NCBI RefSeq assembly: GCF_035271705.1
Contig: NZ_DATERI010000015.1
Location: 1-35,514 of the forward strand
DNA length: 35,514 nt
Reading direction: 5' to 3'
DNA from: Buttiauxella sp035271705
GTDB lineage: Bacteria > Pseudomonadota > Gammaproteobacteria > Enterobacterales > Enterobacteriaceae
Part shown: piece after piece, positions 7,761-16,098 of the stretch
How positions within the stretch are numbered: position 1 is the first letter of the stretch
Layout of the letters: each line of letters opens with the position of its first letter
Notes under the pieces: generated by a model
Told to the model about the DNA's origin: nothing
What the model saw: the letters and a program-made list of their open reading frames with translations, nothing else
Databases searched by the model: none
Made by a program: the position numbers and the translations under genes

Positions 7761-8708
7761 ATGAGACTCAGGAAATACAATAAAAGTTTGGGATGGTTGT
7801 CATTAATTGCAGGCACATTTTTACTCAGTGGCTGTGATTCTGCGCTTCTAGACCCCAAAGGACAAATTGGACTGGAACAACGTTCATTGATACTGACAGC
7901 GATTGGGCTGATGTTGATAGTCGTGATACCTGCTATCGCAATGGCTATCGGTTTTGCCTGGAAGTATCGTGCTTCAAACAAGAACGCCAAATACAGCCCC
8001 AACTGGTCGCACTCGAACAAAGTTGAAGCTGTGGTCTGGACGATTCCTATCCTTATCGTCATCTTCCTCGCGGTACTGACATGGAAAACCACGCACTCTC
8101 TTGAGCCAAGCAAACCGCTTGTTCACGATGCGAAGCCGGTGACCATCGAAGTTATCGCCATGGACTGGAAATGGTTCTTCATCTATCCAGAGCAAGGTAT
8201 TGCTACGGTTAATGAAATTGCCTTCCCGGCCAACACCCCGGTGGAATTCAAAATCACCTCTAACTCGGTGATGAACTCCTTCTTTATTCCGCAACTGGGT
8301 AGCCAGATCTACGCAATGGCAGGTATGCAAACCAAATTGCACCTGATTGCAGACGAAGCAGGCACCTACGACGGTATTTCGTCTAACTACAGCGGTAAAG
8401 GTTTCTCCGGTATGAAGTTTAAGGCTATCGCCACACCGGATATGGACACCTTTAACCAATGGGTTGCTAAAGCGAAGCAATCTCCAGAAGTCATGAATGA
8501 CATGGCGACTTACGAGAAGCTTGCAGCACCAAGCGAATACAACAAAGTCGAATACTTCTCCGCTGTTAAACCTGATTTGTTTAAAGACGTTATTAACAAA
8601 TTCATGGGGCACGGGAAGAGCATGGACATGACCCAACCAGAAGGTGAGCACGCAGCACATGAAGGTATGGAAGGCATGGACATGAGTCACGCGGAAACCT
8701 CTCACTAA
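7761..8708 (+). CDS. cyoA: CyoA, cytochrome bo3 ubiquinol oxidase subunit II
   Basis: Subunit II of the proton-pumping aerobic quinol oxidase in the inner membrane. The 315-residue length equals E. coli. It has a lipoprotein signal with lipobox LLSGC and lipidated C25, two membrane helices (about 42-66 and 87-110), then a periplasmic cupredoxin-like domain. Quinol oxidases lack the CuA cysteines of cytochrome c oxidases; here the corresponding segment NSFFIPQLGSQIYAMAGMQ has no such pair. The C-terminus is rich in His and Met (MEGMDMSHAETSH). First gene of cyoABCDE, with GAGGT before the ATG. Confidence 0.98.
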   Translation: MRLRKYNKSLGWLSLIAGTFLLSGCDSALLDPKGQIGLEQRSLILTAIGLMLIVVIPAIAMAIGFAWKYRASNKNAKYSPNWSHSNKVEAVVWTIPILIVIFLAVLTWKTTHSLEPSKPLVHDAKPVTIEVIAMDWKWFFIYPEQGIATVNEIAFPANTPVEFKITSNSVMNSFFIPQLGSQIYAMAGMQTKLHLIADEAGTYDGISSNYSGKGFSGMKFKAIATPDMDTFNQWVAKAKQSPEVMNDMATYEKLAAPSEYNKVEYFSAVKPDLFKDVINKFMGHGKSMDMTQPEGEHAAHEGMEGMDMSHAETSH

Positions 8709-8727
8709 GGGGCCGAGGAATAATACG

Positions 8728-10719
8728 ATGTTCGGAAAACTTACACTGGATTCAGTCCCATACCATGAACCCATTATCATGGTTACGGTGGCAGCAATTC
8801 TCGTCGGGGGACTGGCGCTAGTTGCAGCTATCACTTACTTCGGTAAGTGGGAATACTTATGGAAAGAGTGGTTCACCTCGGTTGACCACAAACGCCTCGG
8901 CATCATGTATGTGATAGTGGCTATTGTCATGCTGCTGCGTGGCTTTGCCGACGCCATCATGATGCGTAGCCAACAAGTGCTGGCCTCCGCCGGAGAAGCA
9001 GGCTTCCTGCCACCTCATCACTACGATCAGATCTTTACCGCCCACGGCGTAATCATGATCTTCTTCGTAGCGATGCCATTTGTTATCGGCCTGATGAACA
9101 TTGTCGTGCCGTTGCAGATTGGTGCGCGTGACGTTGCCTTCCCATTCCTGAACAACCTGAGCTTCTGGTTCACCGTTGTCGGTGTGGTGCTGGTTAACCT
9201 GTCCCTTGGGGTAGGTGAATTCGCACAGACCGGTTGGGTTGCTTATCCACCGCTATCGGGCATTGAGTACAGTCCGGGAGTCGGGGTCGACTATTGGATA
9301 TGGAGTCTGCAGCTCTCGGGTATCGGTACGACATTAACAGGTATTAACTTCTTCGTTACTATCCTGAATATGCGTACGCCTGGCATGACGATGTTCAAAA
9401 TGCCAGTCTTTACCTGGGCTTCGCTGTGTACCAACATACTGATTATCGCGGCATTCCCTATCTTTACCGTGACCGTCGCACTGTTAACCCTTGACCGCTA
9501 CCTTGGCACCCATTTCTTTACCAATGATATGGGTGGCAACATGATGATGTATATCAACCTCATCTGGGCATGGGGCCATCCAGAAGTTTATATTCTGGTG
9601 CTGCCGGTGTTTGGTGTGTTCTCTGAAGTGGTTGCGACATTCTCGAAAAAACGCCTGTTCGGTTACACCTCTCTGGTGTGGGCGACCATCGCGATTACCG
9701 TACTGTCGTTCATCGTTTGGCTGCACCACTTCTTCACTATGGGCAGCGGCGCGAACGTCAACGCCTTCTTCGGTATTGCCACCATGATTATCGCCATCCC
9801 GACTGGGGTGAAGATCTTCAACTGGCTGTTCACCATGTATCAAGGCCGTATCGTACTCAACTCCGCAATGCTGTGGACCATTGGCTTCGTGGTTACCTTC
9901 TCTATCGGTGGCATGACCGGTGTTCTGTTAGCGGTTCCGGGTGCTGACTTCGTACTGCATAACAGCCTGTTCCTGATTGCTCACTTCCATAACGTGATTA
10001 TCGGTGGTGTGGTATTCGGTTGCTTCGCGGGTTTGACTTACTGGTGGCCAAAAGCGTTCGGCTTCACATTGGACGAAACCTGGGGCAAACGTGCTTTCTG
10101 GTTCTGGATAATCGGCTTCTTCGTCGCGTTTATGCCGTTGTACGTATTGGGCTTCATGGGTATGACCCGTCGTCTGAGCCAGCAAATCGATCCACAGTTC
10201 CACACTCTGCTGGTGATTGCAGCTTGTGGTGCAGGCTTGATTGCACTGGGTATCCTGTCTCAGCTGATTCAGTTCTACGTCTCTATTCGTGACCGCGAGC
10301 AAAACCGTGATCTAACGGGTGACCCATGGGGTGGCCGTACGCTGGAGTGGGCAACCTCCTCCCCTCCTCCGTTCTACAACTTTGCTCACTTGCCACACGT
10401 TCATGAGCGTGATGCATTCTGGGAAATGAAAGAGAAAGGTGAAGCGTACACACAGCCAACGCATTATGAAGAAATTCATATGCCACGTAACAGCGCTGCG
10501 GGCATGGTTATTGCTGCGTTCGCTACCGTGTTTGGTTTCGCGATGATCTGGCACATCTGGTGGCTGGCGATTGTTGGCTTTGCCGGCATCATCATCACCT
10601 GGATTGCAAAAAGCTTCGACGAAGATGTGGATTACTACGTTCCGGTTGCGGAAGTCGAAAAACTGGAAAACCAGCATTTCGATGAAATTACCAAAGCAGG
10701 GCTGAAAAATGTCAACTGA
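8728..10719 (+). CDS. cyoB: CyoB, cytochrome bo3 ubiquinol oxidase subunit I
   Basis: Catalytic subunit of haem-copper oxidase bo3: it oxidises ubiquinol, reduces oxygen to water and pumps protons. The 663-residue length equals E. coli. Metal-site residues are visible: H106 (TAHGVIM, haem b ligand), the CuB site WGHPEVY with the histidine-tyrosine cross-link pair (H284, Y288), LHHFF (H333, H334), and HFHNVIIGG carrying the haem o and haem b ligands (H419, H421). About 15 membrane helices are present. It begins 19 bases after cyoA and overlaps cyoC by 11 bases. Confidence 0.98.
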   Translation: MFGKLTLDSVPYHEPIIMVTVAAILVGGLALVAAITYFGKWEYLWKEWFTSVDHKRLGIMYVIVAIVMLLRGFADAIMMRSQQVLASAGEAGFLPPHHYDQIFTAHGVIMIFFVAMPFVIGLMNIVVPLQIGARDVAFPFLNNLSFWFTVVGVVLVNLSLGVGEFAQTGWVAYPPLSGIEYSPGVGVDYWIWSLQLSGIGTTLTGINFFVTILNMRTPGMTMFKMPVFTWASLCTNILIIAAFPIFTVTVALLTLDRYLGTHFFTNDMGGNMMMYINLIWAWGHPEVYILVLPVFGVFSEVVATFSKKRLFGYTSLVWATIAITVLSFIVWLHHFFTMGSGANVNAFFGIATMIIAIPTGVKIFNWLFTMYQGRIVLNSAMLWTIGFVVTFSIGGMTGVLLAVPGADFVLHNSLFLIAHFHNVIIGGVVFGCFAGLTYWWPKAFGFTLDETWGKRAFWFWIIGFFVAFMPLYVLGFMGMTRRLSQQIDPQFHTLLVIAACGAGLIALGILSQLIQFYVSIRDREQNRDLTGDPWGGRTLEWATSSPPPFYNFAHLPHVHERDAFWEMKEKGEAYTQPTHYEEIHMPRNSAAGMVIAAFATVFGFAMIWHIWWLAIVGFAGIIITWIAKSFDEDVDYYVPVAEVEKLENQHFDEITKAGLKNVN

Positions 10720-11326
10720 AACTCTCACTCACGCTAACGCCCACGCCGCGGAGCATGGGCATCACGATGCAGGAACCAATAAAGTCTTTGGTTTCTGGAT
10801 CTACCTGATGAGCGACTGCATTCTGTTCTGTTGCTTGTTTGCTACTTATGCTGTTCTGGTGAACGGCACTGCTGGCGGCCCAGCAGGGAAAGACATTTTC
10901 GAACTGCCGTTTGTGCTGATCGAAACTGCCCTGCTGTTGTTCAGCTCCATCACCTACGGCATGGCGATCATCGCCATGAACAACGGCCACAAAAGCCAGG
11001 TTATCTCCTGGCTGGCGCTGACCTTCCTGTTCGGTGCGGGCTTCGTCGGGATGGAAATCTATGAATTCCATCATCTGATTGTTGAAGGTTATGGCCCGGA
11101 TCGTAGCGGCTTCCTGTCAGGCTTCTTTGCCCTGGTAGGTACGCACGGTTTGCACGTAACTTCTGGTCTGGTTTGGATGGCGCTGATGATGTTCCATGTC
11201 TCTCGCCGCGGCTTGACCAGCACTAACCGTACTCGTCTGATGTGCCTGAGCTTGTTCTGGCACTTCCTGGACGTGGTATGGATTTGTGTATTCTCTGTTG
11301 TTTATCTGATGGGGGCGATGTCATGA
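10709..11326 (+). CDS. cyoC: CyoC, cytochrome bo3 ubiquinol oxidase subunit III
   Basis: Five-helix membrane subunit III of the bo3 oxidase, 205 residues against 204 in E. coli. The His-rich N-terminus (HANAHAAEHGHH) is followed by FWIYLMSDCILF and by the conserved GMEIYEFHHLI and GTHGLHVTSGL segments of the COX3 family. The start ATG lies inside the last codons of cyoB (11-base overlap), as in E. coli, so translation is coupled. The stop overlaps the cyoD start as ATGA. Confidence 0.97.
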   Translation: MSTETLTHANAHAAEHGHHDAGTNKVFGFWIYLMSDCILFCCLFATYAVLVNGTAGGPAGKDIFELPFVLIETALLLFSSITYGMAIIAMNNGHKSQVISWLALTFLFGAGFVGMEIYEFHHLIVEGYGPDRSGFLSGFFALVGTHGLHVTSGLVWMALMMFHVSRRGLTSTNRTRLMCLSLFWHFLDVVWICVFSVVYLMGAMS

Positions 11327-11652
11327 GTCATTCAACTGAACACGCAGGCGCCCACCACGGTAGCGTTAAAACGTATCTGACCGGTTTTATCCTGTCGATC
11401 ATTCTGACGGCAATCCCGTTTTGGATGGTGATGTCAGGAACAGCCTCCCACGCTGTGATTCTCGGCGCGGTACTGGTTAGTGCAGTGGTACAGATTCTGG
11501 TTCACCTGGTGTGCTTCCTGCACATGAATACCTCTTCTGAAGAGCGTTGGAACCTGGTGGCCTTTGTCTTTACCGCATTGATAATAGCCATTCTGGTGGT
11601 GGGTTCTATCTGGATTATGTGGAACCTCAACCAGAACATGATGGTTCACTAA
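11323..11652 (+). CDS. cyoD: CyoD, cytochrome bo3 ubiquinol oxidase subunit IV
   Basis: Small membrane subunit IV that assists CuB binding and assembly. The product is 109 residues, the E. coli length, with three hydrophobic helices (about 18-38, 46-66 and 80-100). The reading frame extends upstream inside cyoC, but the start is ATG 11323, which overlaps the cyoC stop as ATGA and gives MSHSTEHAGAHHG. It is the last oxidase-subunit gene before the ERIC element that separates it from cyoE. Confidence 0.96.
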   Translation: MSHSTEHAGAHHGSVKTYLTGFILSIILTAIPFWMVMSGTASHAVILGAVLVSAVVQILVHLVCFLHMNTSSEERWNLVAFVFTALIIAILVVGSIWIMWNLNQNMMVH

Positions 11653-11660
11653 GATCGGCA

Positions 11661-11786
11661 TATACCCAAATCATTCGGATTGCAGGAAGACAGCAACCGA
11701 GTGAATCCCCGGGAGCTTAGGAAGCTAAGTGACCGGGGTGAAAGAGGGCAGCCAACACACCTGCAATCTGAAGGATGACGGGTATA
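11661..11786 (+). repeat. ERIC/IRU element between cyoD and cyoE
   Basis: A complete 126-bp element with ends TATACCC (11661-11667) and GGGTATA (11780-11786) and an internal GTGAATCCCCGGGAGCTTA...GCTAAGTGACCGGGGTGA core typical of ERIC. It starts 8 bases after the cyoD stop and ends one base before the cyoE ATG. The sequence immediately upstream of cyoE is therefore entirely ERIC, and AAGGA (11771-11775) in its right arm is the only visible ribosome-binding sequence. Confidence 0.93.
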
Positions 11787-11787
11787 T

Positions 11788-12675
11788 ATGATTAAGAAAT
11801 ACCTGCAAGTTACAAAACCAGGAATTATTTTCGGCAATTTAATTTCTGTCATTGGGGGATTTTTACTCGCCTCAAAGGGCAGTATTGATTACTCCCTGTT
11901 CATTTCCACCCTCGTGGGGGTGTCGTTAGTCGTGGCGTCGGGTTGTGTATACAACAACTTCATAGACCGCGACATCGACCGCAAGATGGAACGAACCAAG
12001 AACAGGGTTCTGGTCAAAGGCCTGATTGCCCCGAAAACCTCGCTGGTATACGCCACCTTGTTGGGTATTGCTGGCTTCATGCTGCTGTGGTTTGGTGCTA
12101 ATCCGCTGGCCATGTGGTTAGGCGTAATGGGCTTTGTGGTTTATGTCGGCGTTTATAGCCTGTATATGAAGCGCAAATCTGTCTACGGCACACTGATTGG
12201 CAGCCTTTCTGGGGCCGCGCCACCTGTAATTGGTTACTGTGCTGTGACTGGCGAGTTTGATACTGGTGCTTTGATCCTGCTGGCTATCTTTAGCCTGTGG
12301 CAGATGCCGCATTCCTATGCGATTGCTATCTTCCGCTTTAAAGATTACCAGGCGGCTAACATTCCTGTTTTGCCGGTGGTTAAAGGGATTTCGGTCGCCA
12401 AGAACCACATCACGCTGTATATCATTGCTTTTGCTGTCGCAACGCTGATGCTGTCTCTGGGTGGCTACGCTGGATACAAATATCTGGCGGTGGCTGCTGC
12501 AGTAAGCGTCTGGTGGTTGGGCATGGCATTACGCGGATATAAAGTGGAAGACGACAAAGTCTGGGCGCGCAAATTGTTCGTCTTTTCAATCGTCGCCATC
12601 ACCTCTTTGAGCGTGATGATGTCAGTCGATTTCATGGTGCCAGATTCACAAAATCTGCTGACTTACGTCTGGTAA
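11788..12675 (+). CDS. cyoE: CyoE, protohaem IX farnesyltransferase (haem O synthase)
   Basis: Integral membrane prenyltransferase that adds farnesyl to haem B, making the haem O needed by CyoB. The product is 295 residues (E. coli 296) with the family motifs NNFIDRDIDRKM near 53-64 and the second DxxxD-type motif RFKDYQAANIPVLP near 190, plus about nine membrane helices. The ATG at 11788 gives MIKKYLQVTKPG, aligned with E. coli MMFKQYLQVTKPG. It is followed by a strong terminator. The 5' junction is abnormal: an ERIC has replaced the usual short cyoD-cyoE gap, so coupling to cyoD is lost. Confidence 0.97.
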   Translation: MIKKYLQVTKPGIIFGNLISVIGGFLLASKGSIDYSLFISTLVGVSLVVASGCVYNNFIDRDIDRKMERTKNRVLVKGLIAPKTSLVYATLLGIAGFMLLWFGANPLAMWLGVMGFVVYVGVYSLYMKRKSVYGTLIGSLSGAAPPVIGYCAVTGEFDTGALILLAIFSLWQMPHSYAIAIFRFKDYQAANIPVLPVVKGISVAKNHITLYIIAFAVATLMLSLGGYAGYKYLAVAAAVSVWWLGMALRGYKVEDDKVWARKLFVFSIVAITSLSVMMSVDFMVPDSQNLLTYVW

Positions 12676-12688
12676 GCAGTGAACCTGA

Positions 12689-12717
12689 TAAAAGGGCACT
12701 TCGGTGCCCTTTTTTAT
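12689..12717 (+). terminator. Rho-independent terminator of the cyo operon
   Basis: AAAGGGCAC, a TTCG tetraloop, GTGCCCTTT and a T-rich tail (TTTTATT). It lies 14 bases after the cyoE stop and is a textbook strong terminator. Confidence 0.95.
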
Positions 12718-12731
12718 TAGTACTTTCAATC

Positions 12732-12857
12732 TATAGCCGTTAGCATTCGAGTTGCAGGTAGGCGGCCAGGGAGCTTATCCCGATGAGCTGACTTAAGTCA
12801 GTGATTTGGGTGAGTGAATGCTGCCAACACCCCTGCAGCTGAAGGATGACGGGTATA
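12732..12857 (+). repeat. ERIC/IRU element between cyoE and yajR
   Basis: A 126-bp element with ends TATAGCC (12732-12738) and GGGTATA (12851-12857), and a core containing GACTTAAGTCAGTGATTTGGG followed by GTGAGTGAATGCTGCCAAC. It is more diverged than the cyoD/cyoE and yajO copies. It lies downstream of the cyo terminator. Confidence 0.88.
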
Positions 12858-12896
12858 ATCATTTACCCTCATTTTCCCACGCACTACACTAAGAGG

Positions 12897-13032
12897 CTGG
12901 CTCATTAGGCGTTATTGTTGCAGGCATTTTGAACACGGACAGCGCGCAACAACCGGAGCGTACACGAAGCACGTGAGGATTGTGAGCACTGCCCAGGTTC
13001 GAAATGACAAATAAAATAGCCTAATGAACCAG
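12897..13032. repeat. MITE-like palindromic element of about 136 bp, not ERIC
   Basis: The ends are inverted repeats: CTGGCTCATTAGGC (12897-12910) against the complement of GCCTAATGAACCAG (13019-13032), 13 of 14 matching. Inside, CATTTTGAAC (12925-12934) pairs with GTTCGAAATG (12998-13007), 9 of 10. The whole can fold into one long imperfect hairpin, giving the look of a short non-autonomous element or a structured intergenic repeat. I recall similar sequence in other enterobacterial spacers but cannot name the family. It ends 33 bases before the yajR start. Confidence 0.65.
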
Positions 13033-13064
13033 GATCTAAGGCCTGCTTTTTATCTGAGGTAGTA

Positions 13065-14429
13065 ATGAACGATTATAAAATGACGCCCGTCGAGTTACGT
13101 GCGACGTGGGGTTTAGGCACAGTTTTTTCACTGCGCATGCTCGGCATGTTTATGGTGCTACCGGTTCTTACTACTTACGGAATGGCATTACAGGGCGCAA
13201 GTGAGGCACTGATTGGCCTCGCCATCGGTATTTATGGCCTGGCGCAGGCTATCTTCCAGATCCCTTTTGGCCTGCTTTCTGATCGCATAGGTCGCAAGCC
13301 TCTAATTATTATCGGCTTACTGATTTTTGTACTCGGTAGTGTTATTGCGGCACTTTCAGTATCAATCTGGGGCGTGATCCTTGGCCGCGCATTACAAGGC
13401 TCTGGGGCGATTGCCGCCGCGGTAATGGCACTGCTTTCTGATTTAACGCGCGAACAGAATCGAACCAAAGCCATGGCGTTTATCGGCGTGAGTTTTGGTA
13501 TTACTTTTGCCATTGCCATGGTGCTTGGCCCAATAATTACCCACAACCTTGGCTTAAATGCTTTGTTCTGGATGATTGCGATTCTGGCGACCTGCGGCAT
13601 TCTGATAACCCTGTGGGTTGTCCCGAACGCCAAAAACCATGTACTGAACCGTGAATCAGGCATGGTGAAAGGTTGCTTTAGCAAAGTGCTGGCGGAACCG
13701 AAATTACTGAAACTAAACTTCGGCATTATGTGCCTGCACATCATGTTGATGTCGACGTTTGTCGCCCTCCCCGACCAGCTTGAACTGGCTGGTTTCCCGG
13801 CGTCTGAGCACTGGAAAATATACCTCTGCACGATGCTCATCGCTTTTGCGTCAGTGGTGCCATTTATTATTTATGCCGAAGTAAAACGCCGCATGAAGCG
13901 CGTGTTTGTCGGCTGCGTGGCATTGCTGTTGATTGCTGAAATCGTGCTTTGGGGTTCCGGCCCACACTTCTGGGAACTGGTGTTAGGCGTACAGTTATTC
14001 TTCATCGCCTTTAACCTGATGGAAGCCATTTTACCGTCGCTTATTTCCAAAGAATCACCCGCGGGTTACAAAGGTACGGCGATGGGAATTTACTCCACCA
14101 GCCAGTTTTTGGGCGTGGCGATTGGTGGCTCGTTAGGCGGATGGCTTGATGGGTTGTTTGATTCGCAAACCGTCTTCCTGGCAGGAGCGTTACTGGCAAT
14201 GGTATGGTTACTGGTCAGCAGCACCATGACAGAACCCCCTTATGTCGCCAGCCTGCGTGTCGAACTGCCTGAAGGTGTGCTCGCCGATGAATCACTGAAA
14301 CAGCGTTTGCAAGCACTGCCAGGCGTGAGTGAAGTGAATATTATTGCGCAAGAACGCAGCGCTTACGTGAAGATAGACAGTAAGCTGACGAACCGATTTG
14401 AGATTGAGCAGTTGGTGAAAGGGGCGTAA
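13065..14429 (+). CDS. yajR: YajR, MFS transporter with C-terminal YAM domain
   Basis: Inner-membrane major facilitator superfamily transporter; the substrate is not established. The 454 residues match E. coli YajR. Twelve membrane helices occupy about residues 15-385, with motif A GLLSDRIGRKPLI near 67-79 between helices 2 and 3. The last 65 residues form the soluble ferredoxin-like YAM domain (SLRVELPEGVLADESLKQRL...). The start ATG follows TGAGGTAGTA. It is a stand-alone gene; the region upstream is made of repeats. Confidence 0.95.
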   Translation: MNDYKMTPVELRATWGLGTVFSLRMLGMFMVLPVLTTYGMALQGASEALIGLAIGIYGLAQAIFQIPFGLLSDRIGRKPLIIIGLLIFVLGSVIAALSVSIWGVILGRALQGSGAIAAAVMALLSDLTREQNRTKAMAFIGVSFGITFAIAMVLGPIITHNLGLNALFWMIAILATCGILITLWVVPNAKNHVLNRESGMVKGCFSKVLAEPKLLKLNFGIMCLHIMLMSTFVALPDQLELAGFPASEHWKIYLCTMLIAFASVVPFIIYAEVKRRMKRVFVGCVALLLIAEIVLWGSGPHFWELVLGVQLFFIAFNLMEAILPSLISKESPAGYKGTAMGIYSTSQFLGVAIGGSLGGWLDGLFDSQTVFLAGALLAMVWLLVSSTMTEPPYVASLRVELPEGVLADESLKQRLQALPGVSEVNIIAQERSAYVKIDSKLTNRFEIEQLVKGA

Positions 14430-14468
14430 CCGCCCCTGAGTCTACTCGCACGTGGTTAGGTTGCGGGG

Positions 14469-14960
14469 TTAGTCGCGGAAGTTTTTGAACTGGAACGGTT
14501 GCCCCAAATCGCCACCACGAACCAGCGCCATTGCAGCCTGTAAATCGTCGCGGGATTTACCTGTTACGCGCAGTTCTTCACCCTGAATCTGCACCTGAAC
14601 TTTGGTTTTGCTGTCTTTAATCAGCTTCACAATTTTCTTGGCGATAGTCGATTCAATGCCCTGCTTGAGCTTTGCTTCCACGCTCCAGGTTTTACCGCTG
14701 TGCACAAACTCTTCCGGCACATCAATTGAAGCCCCTTCGATACCGCGCTTGAGTAGCTTGGCACGAAGAATATCCAACAGCTGGTTGACCTGGAAATCAG
14801 ACTCGCTGGCCACTTTAATGGACTGATTTTTCTCATTCAGTTCAAATGTCGCCGGCACATTACGGAAGTCAAAACGAGTAGCAACCTCACGTTCCGCGTT
14901 TTCAATCGCGTTACGCACTTCCTGGATATCAATTTCAGACACGATGTCAAAAGATGGCAT
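14469..14960 (-). CDS. yajQ: YajQ, nucleotide-binding protein of the UPF0234 family
   Basis: A 163-residue cytoplasmic protein with two ferredoxin-like halves. The family binds nucleotides, and a Xanthomonas member is a cyclic-di-GMP effector. The N-terminus MPSFDIVSEIDIQEVRNA and the C-terminus DLGQPFQFKNFRD are family hallmarks. The reading frame continues 20 codons upstream; I chose ATG 14958-14960 because GAGGGAGAAGAAAG precedes it and it matches the family start. It is convergent with yajR, with only 39 bases between their stops, and divergent from panE. Confidence 0.96.
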   Translation of the reverse strand: MPSFDIVSEIDIQEVRNAIENAEREVATRFDFRNVPATFELNEKNQSIKVASESDFQVNQLLDILRAKLLKRGIEGASIDVPEEFVHSGKTWSVEAKLKQGIESTIAKKIVKLIKDSKTKVQVQIQGEELRVTGKSRDDLQAAMALVRGGDLGQPFQFKNFRD

Positions 14961-15081
14961 GCTTTCTTCTCCCTCTCTTTTTGTTGCGTTGCATAATACC
15001 TGCTGGGCCGAGCAAAACAACCCGTTAAAGCAGGAGAGAGCCCTGTATAATACAGATTAAGCAAAACATCTGCTGGAAGTG

Positions 15082-15173
15082 TATACCCAAAATGATGCGT
15101 GCGACGGGAAGGCAACATGTCCGTAAGCATGGACGCAGTCAACGTACCAGTAGCTCGAAGCATAAAGGGTTTG
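15082..15173 (+). repeat. Degenerate, shortened ERIC-like element upstream of panE
   Basis: The left arm TATACCCAAAATGATGCG resembles the left end of the cyoD/cyoE ERIC. The right part GCAGTCAACGTACC...AGCTCGAAGCATAAAGGGT resembles the right arm of the yajO ERIC. The central core is missing, giving about 92 bp instead of 125. It lies in the yajQ-panE divergent spacer, directly upstream of the panE ribosome-binding site. This could also be an ancestral sequence with chance resemblance. Confidence 0.45.
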
Positions 15174-15183
15174 GGGAGGAAAA

Positions 15184-16098
15184 ATGAAAATCACCGTGCT
15201 AGGTTGCGGTGCACTAGGCCAACTTTGGCTGGCATCGCTTTATAAGCAAGGACATGAAGTTCAAGGATGGTTGCGAGTGCCGCAGCCCTTTTGTCATGTC
15301 AACGTAGTCGAAACCGACGGCAGTATATTCAATCAAACACTGACCGCCAACGATCCTGACTTTCTCGCCAACAGTGATTTATTGCTGGTGACACTAAAAG
15401 CCTGGCAAGTTTCCGGCTCAGTGAAAGCGTTGGCCACCAAACTTCCACCCCATTGCCCTATTCTGCTACTGCATAATGGCATGGGGACACTTGACGAATT
15501 GCAGACGCTGCGCCAGCCACTGTTAACCGGCGTCACCACCCATGCGGCGCGTCGCGATGGCAATATCATCATTCATGTCGCGAATGGCACTACGCATATT
15601 GGCCCAGGCAACGCGGCGGGCAGAGATTTTAGTTTTCTCGCCGATCAACTGCATCGCGCCCTACCGGAAATGGCCTGGCATAACAATATCCAGGCCGCAA
15701 GCTGGAAAAAACTGGCGGTGAACTGTGTGATTAACCCGCTTACCGCACTCTATAACTGCCCGAACGGTGAGTTACTCCATTACCCGTCGGAAGTGAGCGA
15801 CATCTGCCATGAAGTCGCCATGGTGATGGAACGTGAAGGTCACCACACGTCACCAGAAGCGCTGCTTTGTTACGTCGATGAGGTAATAAAGAGTACTGGC
15901 GCGAACATCTCGTCAATGCTGCAAGACGTACGGGTTCAACGTCACACCGAGATTGATTACATTACGGGTTATTTACTGCAACGCGCGCGTGCTCATGGCC
16001 TCTGCGTGCCGGTGAACAGCCGCTTGTATGAGCTGATAAAGCGTAAGGAGAATGAGTATGAGCGCACGAGCACTGGTTTGTCTGGCTCCTGGAACTGA
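15184..16098 (+). CDS. panE: PanE, 2-dehydropantoate 2-reductase (ketopantoate reductase)
   Basis: NADPH-dependent reduction of ketopantoate to pantoate for coenzyme A synthesis, cytoplasmic. The product is 304 residues (E. coli 303). The N-terminal Rossmann domain has GCGALG at 7-12; the catalytic lysine K176 is in SWKKLAVNCVINPL and E256 in HTEIDYITGYL. The strong ribosome-binding site GGGGAGGA precedes the ATG. The 3' end overlaps yajL by about 41 bases in another frame, so the two are one transcription unit. Confidence 0.97.
   Translation: MKITVLGCGALGQLWLASLYKQGHEVQGWLRVPQPFCHVNVVETDGSIFNQTLTANDPDFLANSDLLLVTLKAWQVSGSVKALATKLPPHCPILLLHNGMGTLDELQTLRQPLLTGVTTHAARRDGNIIIHVANGTTHIGPGNAAGRDFSFLADQLHRALPEMAWHNNIQAASWKKLAVNCVINPLTALYNCPNGELLHYPSEVSDICHEVAMVMEREGHHTSPEALLCYVDEVIKSTGANISSMLQDVRVQRHTEIDYITGYLLQRARAHGLCVPVNSRLYELIKRKENEYERTSTGLSGSWN

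Larger units (their letters stand above)
12676..13064. other. cyoE-yajR intergenic region, packed with repeats
   Basis: This 389-base spacer has no gene. It consists of the cyoE terminator (12689-12717), an ERIC (12732-12857), a 136-bp palindromic MITE-like element (12897-13032) and the yajR ribosome-binding site TGAGGT. About 260 of the 389 bases are repeat sequence, so any yajR promoter must lie within or beside these elements. Confidence 0.8.

Noticed and set aside
7974..8834. 286-codon open frame antisense to cyoA
   Set aside because: Shadow of cyoA with His/Phe/Val-rich composition and no initiation signal.
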